Source: Halicephalobus mephisto (lineage: Eukaryota; Nematoda; Chromadorea; Rhabditida; Panagrolaimidae). From it: a DNA stretch of 64,000 nucleotides. This document shows, one piece after another, positions 9,289 through 21,300 of this stretch (position 1 is the stretch's first letter; each line of letters opens with the position of its first letter). The stretch spans positions 1 through 64,000 of the forward strand of contig SWDT01000331.1 of the NCBI GenBank assembly GCA_009193035.1, written 5' to 3'. The notes beneath the pieces were generated by a model that saw nothing but the letters and a program-made list of their open reading frames with translations, ran no database searches and had not been told where the DNA came from. Made by a program: the position numbers and the translations under genes.

Positions 9289-9763
9289 GATGACATCACT
9301 AATGAGCCTAGTACAGGTTCTTGAGGAATTTCTTTCAAACTTGCTGCAGAGTCATAGCCTACAAATGAAAGCATAGGTTTTTTCCAACTACAATGGAGTA
9401 AATCAACAAGAAGTGTCAGATGACTTATATGGATGTTCATTGAACAAAAGACAGTAAGCTTTTTCGAATATGAACTAAAGATTTCAGGTACTATTATAAA
9501 AACCTGTCTTATTAATTGTCCAAATTACAATGCAAGTTGGTTCCGAAGAGGAAATCTGTTAACATCCAAATGACAGAATATCGTAATCACAATTTCAAAC
9601 TCGAACAATGCTCATATTCTTGTAATTTTTTCAGTAAATTCCACAACATTTCGCTCTATTAATATTTTACTGACACTTTAAAACTTAGAAACCATGGGAT
9701 TGAGTACAATAGTCAACTTTAAGTTCCTTCAAGAAATAAACTACCCAGTAAAAATTCATTTTT
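9289..9763. other. Spacer between the Maverick right end and the telomerase 3' end
   Basis: 475 bp with no gene seen. It includes the presumed 3' untranslated region and poly(A) region of the minus-strand telomerase gene. Confidence 0.5.
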
Positions 9764-12673
9764 CTAAGGTAAGGTTTTCTTTCCTTTTTTCCTATTTCTT
9801 GTATAGTACCTCTTGACGAAGGCTCTGACGGATCTCACCGTCGACCTGAAAGGCTGACATGCTGCCCTCAGCCGTAGTCTCCTTCTGAAATAATGAGCAA
9901 AGTGGTTCAAAACTTGTTTCACTGCTTCATCCGCTACTATTCTTCTACTTTCTTTCGACTTGAAGAGTCTACAACAGGACTGGACAGATCTGAGTTTCAT
10001 TCCGACTGACTTCTTGATGAATTGAAAAATCCAAGCTGCTTTTACCGTTGGCGTCCCCATCAGGATGAGTGACGGCAACCCGACACTTGTCCTTCTCACA
10101 AGGAATCTGCTTCCATCGATAGTCACTGTCAAATTCCGTGGATTAATCAAAAAGCCGCACCATGGAAGAGATTGGCCAGAGGATATCAGACAAACTTGGG
10201 AAGCTGAAGATATGGACTTCAGTTGACTCAGATTCTCCGTGATCATGGTCTTATTTGCCTTCAATTGCATTCCGAAAGCTTGAGCGTCTATCAACAATTT
10301 GAGGATAACCTTCTGAGCCAGATCCTTCTTCGTCGAGACAAGTAAGTAATCATCCACGTATCTGTAGAGGAAGGCCCTTCTTCCGTAGAGATCAGCAACT
10401 CTGAAGTCTTCTGAATAATGAAAAAGCTGAGTTTCAACATGGGCAAGATAGATATTGCACAAAATCGTCGAAAGAGAACTGCCTTGAGAAATCCCTCTAT
10501 TGCAACGATAAAATCGGCCTTTATATTTGATGACCGACTTCATGGCACATTTCTCGATAGAAGCAAGAAGGAATTCAGACGAGATCTTCTAAAATAAAAA
10601 TCAATAAAAAAACACTACCAAACCAAACCCTAGTCAAAGCAAGTGAAAAATGTCTAGCATGGGTCTTCATTTTCTTCATTTTTTCCTCCGCTTCCTTGAC
10701 GGATCCAGCAACGATCGTCTGTTTCCGTCTCTTGCCCGCTTCAAAAAGAACCCAGAAATCCACAGCCACAAGTTGACAATTAGCAGGAACAACCACGGAT
10801 AAAGCAGTTTTCAGAATTTCATGATCAATAGATGGGAAACAATTGCTAAAATCTCCAGAAAAACAAAAATAACCTTCTTCTTTCGGTTTCAACCGAGCAG
10901 CAAAAATCCTCAAAGTGTTAACAAAGTCCTTAGGATTCCTCAATCCAAATCCTCTAGAGATTCCTTGTTTGTCAATCAAGTATTCTAAAGCATTTTTAAC
11001 TACTTTCAGCTCTTGTTTTTTGAGTTCCTTGTTTCCATTGACCAGGTTCTCCACCGGACGAGTCGATTCTATCTTTGGCATAAATCTACAAGAATAAACA
11101 TCAAAAATGTTTAAAAATCAAACATTTTAAAAAATTAAACTTCTTAAAAGTAAAACTTTAAAAAGCAAAAAATTTTAAAAAATTAAAAATTTCTAATTCT
11201 AAAAAGTTAAAAATTTAAGAAAATTAAAAATAAAACAAACCTCAAAGTGAAATAATCCAAATTTAAAATTGGTTTTTCTAAAACTTCTGCTTTTCGATCA
11301 AGAAGAAATTTTTCCAATGAAGCATCAGAAATCCTTTTCCAGACATCCATTCTGTAGAATCTCATCCGATTGGAGATATCCGGGACTGAACAGAGCCATT
11401 TCGAGACGAACTGGAGAGAAACCTTCAGGAAAAAATGAAGAATATTTTTCACCACGGCAATTTTGTCTTTCAAAGAAATATTTTTCAGGAATGGGATTTC
11501 CGAAATCCGAAGGCCTCTGAGGATCTGACTGGAGACAAAGATAGGTTCCCCGGCACGGATATTCATTAAGGACTTTGCGATCTTGTTAGAGAGGGATTTC
11601 AAGTTGTTTTTCCCGAGCAAATCAGACGGGAAGAGGTAGGAGAAGGTTCCAAGCAGGTAGGAACGGAGTTGGCAGCAAGTTATGTGGTGTCTAAAAAGGT
11701 AAAAATAAAAAACTACTGCATCAAAAAGCAATCTCACAAATACCTGAAAAACTCAAACAAATTAATTCAAAATTGTCCGAAATCGATGTAATATCCATAA
11801 AAACTTTAGAAAAAAAGTTGATATATAAATTGTTAACTATCCATCTAAAATCAGTTTAAAATGACATAACAACTGTAAAAATTTGTTTAAAAACTTTAGA
11901 ACAGAAAACTCATATATGAATTATTAACTATTAATCCAAACAGAAGTGTTATAATATCCATAGAAATTTACTTATAAAATTTTAAGAAAAAAGTTGATAT
12001 ATGAATTATTAATTATTAATCCAAACAGAAATGTTATAATATCCATAAAAATTTACTAAAGAAATTTTTTTAAAAAATGTTGATATATGAATTGTTAACT
12101 ATCCATCTAAAATCAGTTTAAAATGACATAGCAATCATAGAAATTTACTTATAAAATTTCAAGAAAAAAGTTGATATATGAATTTTTAAATATTAATTCA
12201 GTAATCTTCGAAAAATAAAAAAATTTCAAAAACTAACTTGATCAAGTAACTTTGGGATTTCCCTTCCATTTTTGGCAGAAATTCATTAATTCCTTGTTGA
12301 GGACGAAAATGAGACCATTTCTTCGTGATTTTACAAGCAATGTCCATCAGGACGTTCATCAACTTTTTCGCGACGTTATCTTCTTCCGAAACTTTTTTCA
12401 ATTTTTCCAAATCTCTTTCAAGCAAAAATTCCTTCAAAATAGCTTCTTTTCCTTCACAAAACTGAAAATTAAGAATTTAAAAAAAATTAAATTTAAAAAA
12501 AATTAAATTTTTAAAAAACTCACGACTTTGAAAACGGATCCGCTTTGATTCCACGGCTTGAACTTTCTGAAAAACACGACTCCGTTGACGAAACACCAAT
12601 GGTAAGGCTGAAGGTTGAAGCTCGACGAAATCCGGGATTTCCTTCTTTTGGATTTTCGTCGATGACGAGACAT
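9764..12673 (-). CDS. trt-1: Telomerase reverse transcriptase, complete five-exon gene
   Basis: Exons 12673-12524, 12461-12238, 11690-11241, 11085-10629 and 10588-9764 join in phase (50 codons, then split codons, total 701 aa) with GT-AG introns. It is the catalytic protein that copies the telomerase RNA template onto chromosome ends. The RNA-binding region spans about 100-270, including MRFYRMDVW. Reverse transcriptase motifs 1/2 are at RFMPK (about 275) and RPVENL. Motif A is GDFSNCFPSI with Asp353, motif B' is RGISQGSSLS (458-467), and motif C is YRYVDDYLLV with Asp506-Asp507. The primer grip is LPWCGFLI. All three catalytic aspartates are present. The chosen ATG 12671-12673 gives a basic MSRHRRKSKRR start. 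At 701 aa it is short, without the long N-terminal TEN domain of other animals, as in C. elegans TRT-1. Confidence 0.93.
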
Positions 12674-13755
12674 TTGGAAGAAATATCATACTATGGCAAA
12701 ATTAAAACTAGTTTGTTACAAAGTTGTCTCGACAAGAATGCTAAAACTCCAGAAAAGTCCAAAATTATATATAAAAATAAAAAACGAGTTGATTTTATAA
12801 AGTTGCCAGTTTTTCTACTTTTCAAATCTCACTTTTTTACGCGGGAATTTAAAAATTCAAATAAATATCATTACGAAACTATCTCGACAAGAATGCTAAA
12901 ACTTTCCAGAAAAGTCCAAAATTATATATAAAAATAAAAAATGAGTTTATAGAAAATTGCCAGTTTTTCCATTTTTCAAATCTCACTTTTTTACGCGGGA
13001 ATTTAAAAATTCAAAGAAACCAAATATTCTTTAAAAAATCGACTAAAAATCAATTTAAAAAACTCCAAAAATAAACTTTTAAACAAATCAAATTTCTTCA
13101 AAAATCCAAAAATAAACTTTTAAACAAATTTTAAAAAATCCATTTTTTAAAAAAATTTCAAAATTAAATTTTTAAAAATTTATTTTTTCAAAACTTTAAT
13201 AATCCAATAACCCATTAAAACTACCGTAACAAATCCACATCCACAAAATCCTAATTCCAATAAATTCATTCCACTTAACCCCATCACAAAAGGTTTCTCA
13301 AGTGGAACCTCTATTCATTACTCCAAAAGCTATTCACTCATCCTAAATATCCTCCAAAGAAAGATAATCCATACATTTTTCTCATTTTTTCAACATTCTT
13401 TATTTTTATCCTTTTACTGTAAAACTGAGAAATTTTTCTTTTAGCGTGTAAAAAAATCAAAACAGAACCACGTGCGGAGGGATGACCACAAACCAGTCAT
13501 TCCCGAATTTTTCAAGTTAGAAAATGAATGGGAAGTAACTTTGAGGGGATGATGAACGTTCTGCTCTTTGAATCTCTAGGATTGAAAGCAAATAAACAGG
13601 ATACGAAACTGATCAAACCAGCTAATTTAAGCTGGAAATATTTCAACAAAGAGCCAAACAACTGGTAGCCAAATACAATATATAGTAAACTGTTAAACTT
13701 CTGAACCTTCACAGGGGTCACTGGTAAAAAACCAAGCGTTGATGGCGGAATGTTT
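12674..13755. other. AT-rich spacer with a two-copy tandem repeat between telomerase and CK1 gamma
   Basis: Two ~140-bp direct copies (about 12726-12862 and 12880-13016) share CTCGACAAGAATGCTAAAA and TCACTTTTTTACGCGGGAAT. The rest is low-complexity A/T DNA and the 3' flank of the kinase gene. The upstream control region of the telomerase gene must lie here, but no motif stands out. Confidence 0.6.
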
Positions 13756-16008
13756 TTATTTTTGTTGCGGAATCTTTCTTCTTCGACGACGGAAGCAACA
13801 ACATCTAAAAATTTTCCACAATAATTATTAAAAAACAATTACAAAACATACTTGACTTCACTCTGATCTTCATTTTGATTAATTGGCTGTTGTGATCTTA
13901 CTCCCATTTCATCGCCCATTTCACCTGTTGAATTTATAACTTGAGTTGATCCAAAACCACCTCCTTGAATTCCGCTATTAATAGCATTATTTGAAACAGG
14001 ATTTGGTTTCAATATTTCATCACGTTTAGCTGATGGTCGTTTACTGTCCATTTTAGCGCCATGACCGGTAACATCAACACCCGCATGAATTGAGCCACTT
14101 GGAGTTGACTATAACAAAAATTATTTTAAAAAACAAAAATTAATTTCTTTCCCCTTATTTAATATACATCTATGATTTCATCCACATACAACAATGCACT
14201 TGTGGAAAATATTCCCTTGAGTAATATACTTGAATGGTCCATTTTAGTCCTTCCGGCAACCAAAAACAAATTGCCTTTTTGTAGTCCCAATGGGATTCTA
14301 CTTTTTAGCGTATTCTTTAACAAAACTAAATCTAAAACTGACTCAAAAGTTTTAGAGTTGCACGCATTTAAAGAAATTCTTTTTTTGTTATTTTAAAAAT
14401 ATTTTAAATTTCTATTATATTAAAAATTTGTTTCATCCCTCGCGCATTTCATTTTGCAATTTTATTAGTCAAAAAGTTTTTGCTTTGTCAACAGGTGAAG
14501 GATGAAACGATCAATAATCAATAAAACTAAAAAACCTTTCGCTTTTGCGACTGAAAATTAGTTTGCCCACTAACTGCAACTATAAAGATTTGTCCACTTG
14601 ATGAATTGTTAAACAAAAAAATTCTTTTTTCTTAAAAAAATAACTTACAGCTTGATTCAACTTTGGTGTCCAATCAAATTCACAATCATAAGTATGTCCA
14701 GAACGTTCCAAAACAGTTTTAAATAAATTATAGCAATGCTCATAATCAGGAGTTTCAAAAAAGTCTAATCGGCGAGCATAACGAAGATATTGAGCAAATT
14801 CTTCTAAAAAAATATAAAAATTAACAATTTAAAAAAAATTCAAACCTGGAAATCCTTCACATAAAACTTCAATTAATGTTGCCCTTTTAGTATCACCAAT
14901 TTTCTGATATCGTTCTTTCAATGTATCAGCTTTAAGCCCTTGCCATGGAAGCGATCCTCGAAGAAAATACATAAACATATGTCCCAATGCTTCTAAATCA
15001 TCTCTTCTACTTTGTTCTTTACCAAGATGAGTATTTATCGACATGTACCTCGCAGTTCCTGTCAAGCTCTTGTGTTCACGGTAAGCAATGTGTTTTCCTG
15101 TATCACAATCAATATATTCCTTTGCTAAACCAAAATCAATAATATGAAGAACATGTTGTTTCCTTGTTGATTGTCTTCCAATCAAAAAATTTTCTGGTTT
15201 CACATCTCGATATATCAAATGTTTTGAATGAACATATTCTATCCGACGAATCAGTTGCATCGCAATCATACACACTGTTTTCAGAGAAAATTTTCTATCA
15301 CAGAGGTCAAATAAATCTTCTAGTGAATGGCCCAAAAGTTCCATAACAAGAGCATTGTATTTCCCACATGGTCCAAAATAATGAACTTGTGGTAATCCTT
15401 CTGCCTGACCCAAAAGTTTATAAAAACGGTACTCCAGATGTAATTGAGGAGCTTTCGATTTCATCGGTTCCAATTTAATTGCCACATGTTCATTGTTATA
15501 CAGATTCTTGCCAAGTCTGAGTTCTCCGAAATTTCCACATCCAATCTTCTTTCCAACCTAAAAAACATATTAAAAATCGTTATTTTATATAAAATTTCAC
15601 CTTAAAATTAGGTCCAACCATGAGAACACCCGTGGAAGCATTTGTTGAAGCGCTCGCCGAGGAGCTAGGGCCTCTATTTGTCATTTTACCTTGCGCAGTA
15701 GTTGTTTGATTTCCTTCTCCAACAGTTGAATCCTGGCCTTCGTCAGATTGAATTCTTTCAGGAAATAAACCTGCTGCTAGTGCTTGAGCTCCTGTCAATA
15801 AACCACCTCCTGACGATGATGGGACAGCCCCTGAAGAATGCCGATGACGATTATAGGCAAATCCACTCAAAAAGCCGCCGCCGGCTGTGGCTCGTTGTCG
15901 AGCTGGGTTGCGCACACTCTGAGAAGTCGCGCTAAACCTTGAAGCAAATGCCGAACTGCGGTGTTTGGTGCTCGCACGACTCGAGGACACCCGTCTAAAG
16001 TTAAACAT
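13756..16008 (-). CDS. csnk-1: Casein kinase 1 gamma, five exons
   Basis: Exons 16008-15601, 15557-14846, 14803-14649, 14108-13852 and 13804-13756 join in phase to 526 aa. The N-terminus (1-136) is Ser/Gly-rich and probably disordered. The kinase domain begins with [11 protein letters not shown] (142-152). The catalytic Lys is K164 in VAIK, the catalytic loop is YRDVKPENF with Asp254, and the metal-binding motif is IDFG with Asp277. The CK1-specific [13 protein letters not shown] follows. [17 protein letters not shown] in exon 3 is typical of the gamma subfamily. The last exon is only 49 nt and encodes [16 protein letters not shown], the Cys cluster plus basic tail that palmitoylates CK1 gamma to the plasma membrane. 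In C. elegans this kinase acts in embryonic spindle positioning and cytokinesis, and in animals it phosphorylates LRP6 in Wnt signalling. Confidence 0.94.
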
Positions 16009-16489
16009 TTATATATAAAAAATAATTATTAAATATCGCGAATAAGCCACGAACTATATTGATTATAACAAAACAAAATTCAATTAATTTCCACTAAAAA
16101 CTACCAATCCAACCATCAATCAATAGCATTTTTTCTGACAAAATCACGACTGACAGTCCATAAGAACACCGTTTTTCTCCAGCTCCATGACTGATAAACG
16201 CGCAAGATACGCCTACTCACGTTATGACTGGCCAATATCAAGCAAAGACAAACGTTCACGTTAGATAAACATCCACAAAGCACCACATGAAGGTAACAAC
16301 AATAGGACGGAAGCCGCAATAAGACTAACAAATCGATATTAAATTTGGCGTGTATGTGAGCAAGCGTGTGATGACGATTTTACCGCTCGTCTTTGTCGCC
16401 GCGATCCTTCTTATCGGTCATCCGTAAGAGCAGCATTATGATTCAAAACAGAGTGTTTCAACTCCGAATCAGTCCAAAAAGAGTGTAGA

Positions 16490-16915
16490 GGATTTTCTAT
16501 GAATAAAATTCTAAATTCATATATAAAAAATTAAAGAGCACTTGAATCCATTACACGAAGAAAAGTAAACTTTTACGAATAAAATACAAGTTAATGTATT
16601 AAAAAATAAAAAGTACTTTAAGCTTACAAAGAAAAAGTAAATTTTTAGGGACAAAATTATAAATTTATATAAAAAATCAAAAACATTTTAATCGATTAGA
16701 TAAAGGAAAGTAAGTTTTTAGGGACAAAATTATAAATTTATATAAAAAATTAAAAACATTTTAATCGATTAGATAGGGAAAAGTAAATTTTTAGGGACAA
16801 AATTATAAATTTATATATAAAAATACTCCTAAAAGGAGAAAAGTCAATTTTTATGAATAAAATTTTAAATTTATATGTAAAAATACTTTAATCCATTACA
16901 CAGGAAAAAAGGTAA
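16490..16915. repeat. Tandem repeat, unit about 70-80 bp
   Basis: Four to five diverged units share AGTAAATTTTTAGGGACAAA followed by ATTATAAATTTATAT and AAACATTTTAATCGATTAGA. Confidence 0.75.
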
Positions 16916-17460
16916 ATTAAACACGACAAGTCAGAAATGCGGAGGTTGTAACCCTCGGATTATTGATCGAAATGAACAACACAAAAAAAAGAAAAATTAT
17001 CACAAACAAGTTTAGAAATTTTTAACAGCTGACGGTGACCTTCAACTGTATTAAAGAAAATTAAAATGAAGCAAAATCAGGTAAGCAAAAAAAAGTTAAA
17101 ATTAGCAAATTAACGTCGAAACACTGAAAAAAATAAAAAAAAATCGGTCAAGTAATTTCGCGCCGGGACAAATGACTAAAAACCAATCAATTTATTTACT
17201 TTGGAGGGAAAAACTGGTACTAGACCAATCAATACAAGCACTATTGAGGAAAATTTGGTTTCCACATGGAAAAAATGGCGAAAGAAATAATAACGGAAAA
17301 AATGGCAAAAAAATAATTTTATATGGATTTTTTTAAAAAACAGAATTTTTTAGGAAATGTCGGTTGCAATTGATCAGTTTAGCAGTGACTATAAAGCAGG
17401 CTTCCATCTTCTTTAGTCGACGACCCAACAGCTCTCGCTAAACGCCGTTAGACCCTGAAC

Positions 17461-17508
17461 GCTCCCGGACGGACAGACGGACGAACAGACAGACGGACAG
17501 ACGGACAT
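17461..17508 (+). repeat. GACGGACA-type minisatellite
   Basis: Short imperfect array of GACGGACA / GACGGACG / CAGACGGACA words, conspicuously GC-rich in AT-rich surroundings. Confidence 0.8.
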
Positions 17509-17780
17509 CCACTTCCGACGCTCGGACCCTTCCGTCCCCCTTGTGAAAAAGGCAGCTCGGTTTTTCTGGTCTTTGGATAGGAAAAATGGAAATGTACAGT
17601 AGTCTGTTATGAAACACAAAAAAATTTTCGTGTCGAGAATAAATTATATTTCCTTATTTCTTGTCAAAAAAGTTAAAAATTATTTCGTGTCAGAATCAAT
17701 TTTCGAGCAATTGTAATAAAACAAAAATTTAAGTTGTTTGTTTTTTTCAATGGAATTTCATAAAGGATTTCGAAATCAGC

Positions 17781-18285
17781 TGGGAATTGGAATTTTGGAG
17801 ATTTTTCAGGAGTCAGTGGGAAATTCAGGAATCTAGGAAGAGATTCAGAAGGCTCTGAGGGTCTTGGTTGGAGGTTCTGGAGCTTCCTAGAACCTTGTAG
17901 AAGTTCCTTGGGCGTTCTGGGACCTCATGGAGACTCCCGTAACTTCCAAAATTGAAACCCCTTCTTTTCCCGAAATTCGCGTCGGGACCATCTCGTGGAA
18001 AACCATTCTTAATTTCCATTTTTATCAAATTAAGGTTTTAGACAACTTTCTAGAACCCAATAAAACTTTCCAAAATATTTAAAACCGAAAATCTAACAAT
18101 TTTAAAAATTCGTGTCGGGACCATTTCGTAATAAAATTCATTTCTAATTTGTACTTTTACCAACTTAGGGCTTCATAAAAGTTCCTAGAATGTCCCAAAA
18201 TCCATAGAAAATTTAAAATTGTTCAAAATCGAAAATGTTGTAACTTTCGGAAAGTTCGTGTCAGTACCATTTCGCACAAAAATCA
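17781..18285 (+). repeat. Left arm of a ~500-bp inverted repeat
   Basis: Matches the reverse complement of about 18615-19104. The central 17840-18030 part is identical at the level of a 50-codon translation on the opposite strands. It lies just 3' of the secreted-protein gene. Confidence 0.88.
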
Positions 18286-18376
18286 ATTTTTTACACACAA
18301 TGTATGAAGATACAAAAAACCCGTTTATACTTTTTCGAAAATTATATTTTACAAATGAATAAAAATTAATCAAAAA

Positions 18377-21300
18377 TTAAAGACCTTGGCAGTTGGGATC
18401 GCTCTGGATCCCAAAGACGTCGAAATCCAGATGGAGACGTTCCTTTCTCTCTATCCTGAGATATCCGACGGAGATGCTCGTGTTGAGGGTGTGAGCCGCT
18501 ACCTGACCGCATTGTTTCTCGATCACCGGCAGAGTGCATTCCCGCATCTGCAAAGTAAATCCTTCATTAGAGATCTTTGCGATTTTCAGAAATTACAGAA
18601 AAACAAAAATCGGAATTTTTACAAAGTGGTCTCGACACGATTTTCTACAACTTTAGAAAATTACGGATTTTTTATTTTGAATAATTTTAAAAGTTTTTTA
18701 TGGATTCTGGGAGATTCTAGGAACTTTTATGAAGCCCTAAGTTGGTAAAGGTACAAATTAGAAGTGAATTTTATTACAAAATGGTCCCGACACGAATTTC
18801 TAAAATTGTTAGATTTTCGGTTTTAAATATTTTGGAAAGTTTTATTGGGTTCTAGAAAGTTGTCTAAAACCTTAATTTGATAAAGATGGAAATTAAGAAT
18901 GGTTTTCCACGAGATGGTCCCGACGCGAATTTCGGGAAAAGAAGGGGTTTCAATTTTGGAAGTTACGGGAGTCTCCATGAGGTCCCAGAACGCCCAAGGA
19001 ACTTCTACAAGGTTCTAGGAAGCTCCAGAACCTCCAACCAAGACCCTCAGAGCCTTCTGAATCTCCCACTGACTCTTGAAAAATCTCCAGAATTCCAATT
19101 TCCCAAAACGCTGAAAAAACAGAAGATTTCAATTTGCAAAAGATACTGAAATTGAGGATTATCGTTGCAAGACCAATTTAGCCTTTCAAATTGGAAAAAA
19201 GAACCAGTCAATCCTCTTTCTAACCAAAGCAAAAATGACATTTGGAAAAGCACAGGTCATTTTCAGTGCGAAAAAACAAGGCGCGTTCCAGGGAAGTAGT
19301 TTTCTTCAAAATTTTAGGATTCAAAAATTTTTTTACGTACGAAATTTAAACAATAAAATTAAAAAAAATCATTTTTTAACAATTTAGAAATAAAAATAAT
19401 TTTTTTAAATTTTTAAATTTTTAAATTTAAAAATTTAAAAAAATCATTTTTAACAATTTAGAAATAAAAATGATTTTTTTAAATTTTTTAATTTTAAAAA
19501 AAGCATTTTTTTACGGAAAAATTTAAAATTATTTTTAATATTTTATAAATAAAATTTTCTAAAATCATTTTTTAATAATTTAAATATAAATATTTTTAAT
19601 CAAGAATTTTTAAAATTAATTTTATAAAAAATTGTTTTTTGGAATTTCAGGAATGTTTATGGATTTTTGTACAAGAAATTTAAAAATTACTTTTTTAAAA
19701 TTGGTTTTTGATGTTTTAAAAATGAGAAAAGTTTTTTACGTGGGAAAATTAAAAAAGTAATTTTTAAAGAATTTAGAAATAATAGTTTTTAAAAAAATTG
19801 AAAATTAATTTTTCGAAAGAAATTTGAGAATTAATTTTTTTTAAATTTTCAAAATAGTATTTTTTTAGAGAAATTTGAAAATTAATTTTTTAAAAAATTT
19901 AGAACTTTATTTTTTTAGAGAAATTTAAATTTCTAAATTTTTTTAAAAATAAATTTTCAAATTTCTTTAAAAAAGTAAAATTCTAAATTTTTTTAAAAAT
20001 AAATTTTCACTTTTTTAAAGAAATTTGAAAAATTATTTTTTTTAAAATTTAGAAATTTATTTTTTTAGAGAAATTTGAAAATTTATTTTTTTTAAATTTG
20101 AAAATAATACTTTTTTAGAGAAATTTGAAAATTTACTTTTAAAAAAACAAGTTAAATTTTTGATGATTATATAATTGAATTTATAATTTTGTATTTTTTA
20201 AAATTCTTACTTTATTGAACAAATGGCATTTCTTGCCTTCAATCTGGACGATGTTTTTCATGGCGTTGTTGAAAATAAATGTATTCAAAATGTCCTGATG
20301 AGAGTTCTCCACCGCCTTCAGTCTCTTCACGGAGCTCAGGGAAGTTTCGTAAATCCGACTAATCTCGTCATTTGCTTGGCTCCGGTTTTCGCCGTAAGCG
20401 TCCATAACACTCCCACAAGAAGCCCTCAGGGCATTTACAGAACTGGCAACGCAGGGATACACTGCAGGAGCAAATTCCGGATTTTTACACTCGTGTTCGA
20501 ACATCAGCAGATGGTTCCCGATGGATTTCAGATCTTCTATTCTGTTTTGGATTTCTGAATTTCCTTCGTAAACAGCTCCACATTGAAGTTGCTGTTCGTG
20601 TTTGCTGCAGGCCATATGGACGACTTCTTTCATCAACGAAACAGGCAAAGTCGCAAACTGGGCCTGGAACCTACGAAGACCGATTTTCTGGAGCTCCAGG
20701 GCGTCCGATTTCCTGGATTCCTTTACGGCTCTTATCTGCAGTCTCTCTGATTGTTCACTGCCAATTTTGTCGCATTTCTCAAGGCCCTCAAGGTACAAAT
20801 CATGTCTGAAAAAAACTTTGAAAAAAAATTTTTAAAAAACTTTGAAAAAAAATTTTAAAAAACTTTTGGAAGAATTTTTTTTAATTTCAAAAAAAAATTG
20901 AATTTTGTATTTTTTTTTTCGAGAAAATTTGAGAAATCGTGAGAGAATCAATCATTTTTCGAATTTGTTCGGAAACAAGATTCAGAGTTGAGTTGAAAGA
21001 GATCGATGCGAAAAAACTAACTTTGAATCATCTCCGAAAAATAAAAAATTCAATTTTAGTAATAAAAAAAGTGCTTGAAATGGTTATTTTCGAAAATGGA
21101 TACTGTCCGATTTTACTTTAATAAAAAAGTAAAAAATGAATAGTGACTGATATGGAAAGTAAACAGTTAAACCAGTCACTATTCCAAATCGGCTCCATTG
21201 ATGGTAAAAAATAAATGTGAATAGTAATCGAAGATGGTTTATCTGGAAATTGGACACTATCCATAGTCCTAGTTGAAATTTCTGGATAGTGACTAAGAAA

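Larger units (their letters stand above)
16009..17780. other. Kinase upstream region with tandem repeats
   Basis: Holds the presumed csnk-1 promoter (GC-richer 16100-16440), then the ~70-bp tandem repeat at 16490-16915 and a short minisatellite at 17461-17508. No convincing gene was seen; the minus frame at 16116-16331 has no splice or family support. Confidence 0.5.

Noticed and set aside
14172..14396. 74-codon plus frame inside the kinase gene
   Set aside because: Lies entirely in an intron of csnk-1 whose flanking exons join perfectly; no family or splice support.
17825..18028. Identical 50-codon frames on opposite strands (also 18877-19149)
   Set aside because: Explained by the two arms of an inverted repeat, not by two genes.
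18386..18748. Plus-strand frame reading GIALDPKDVEIQMETFLSL
   Set aside because: It is the antisense of exon 4 of the minus-strand secreted-protein gene, which joins in phase with three other exons and has a stop.
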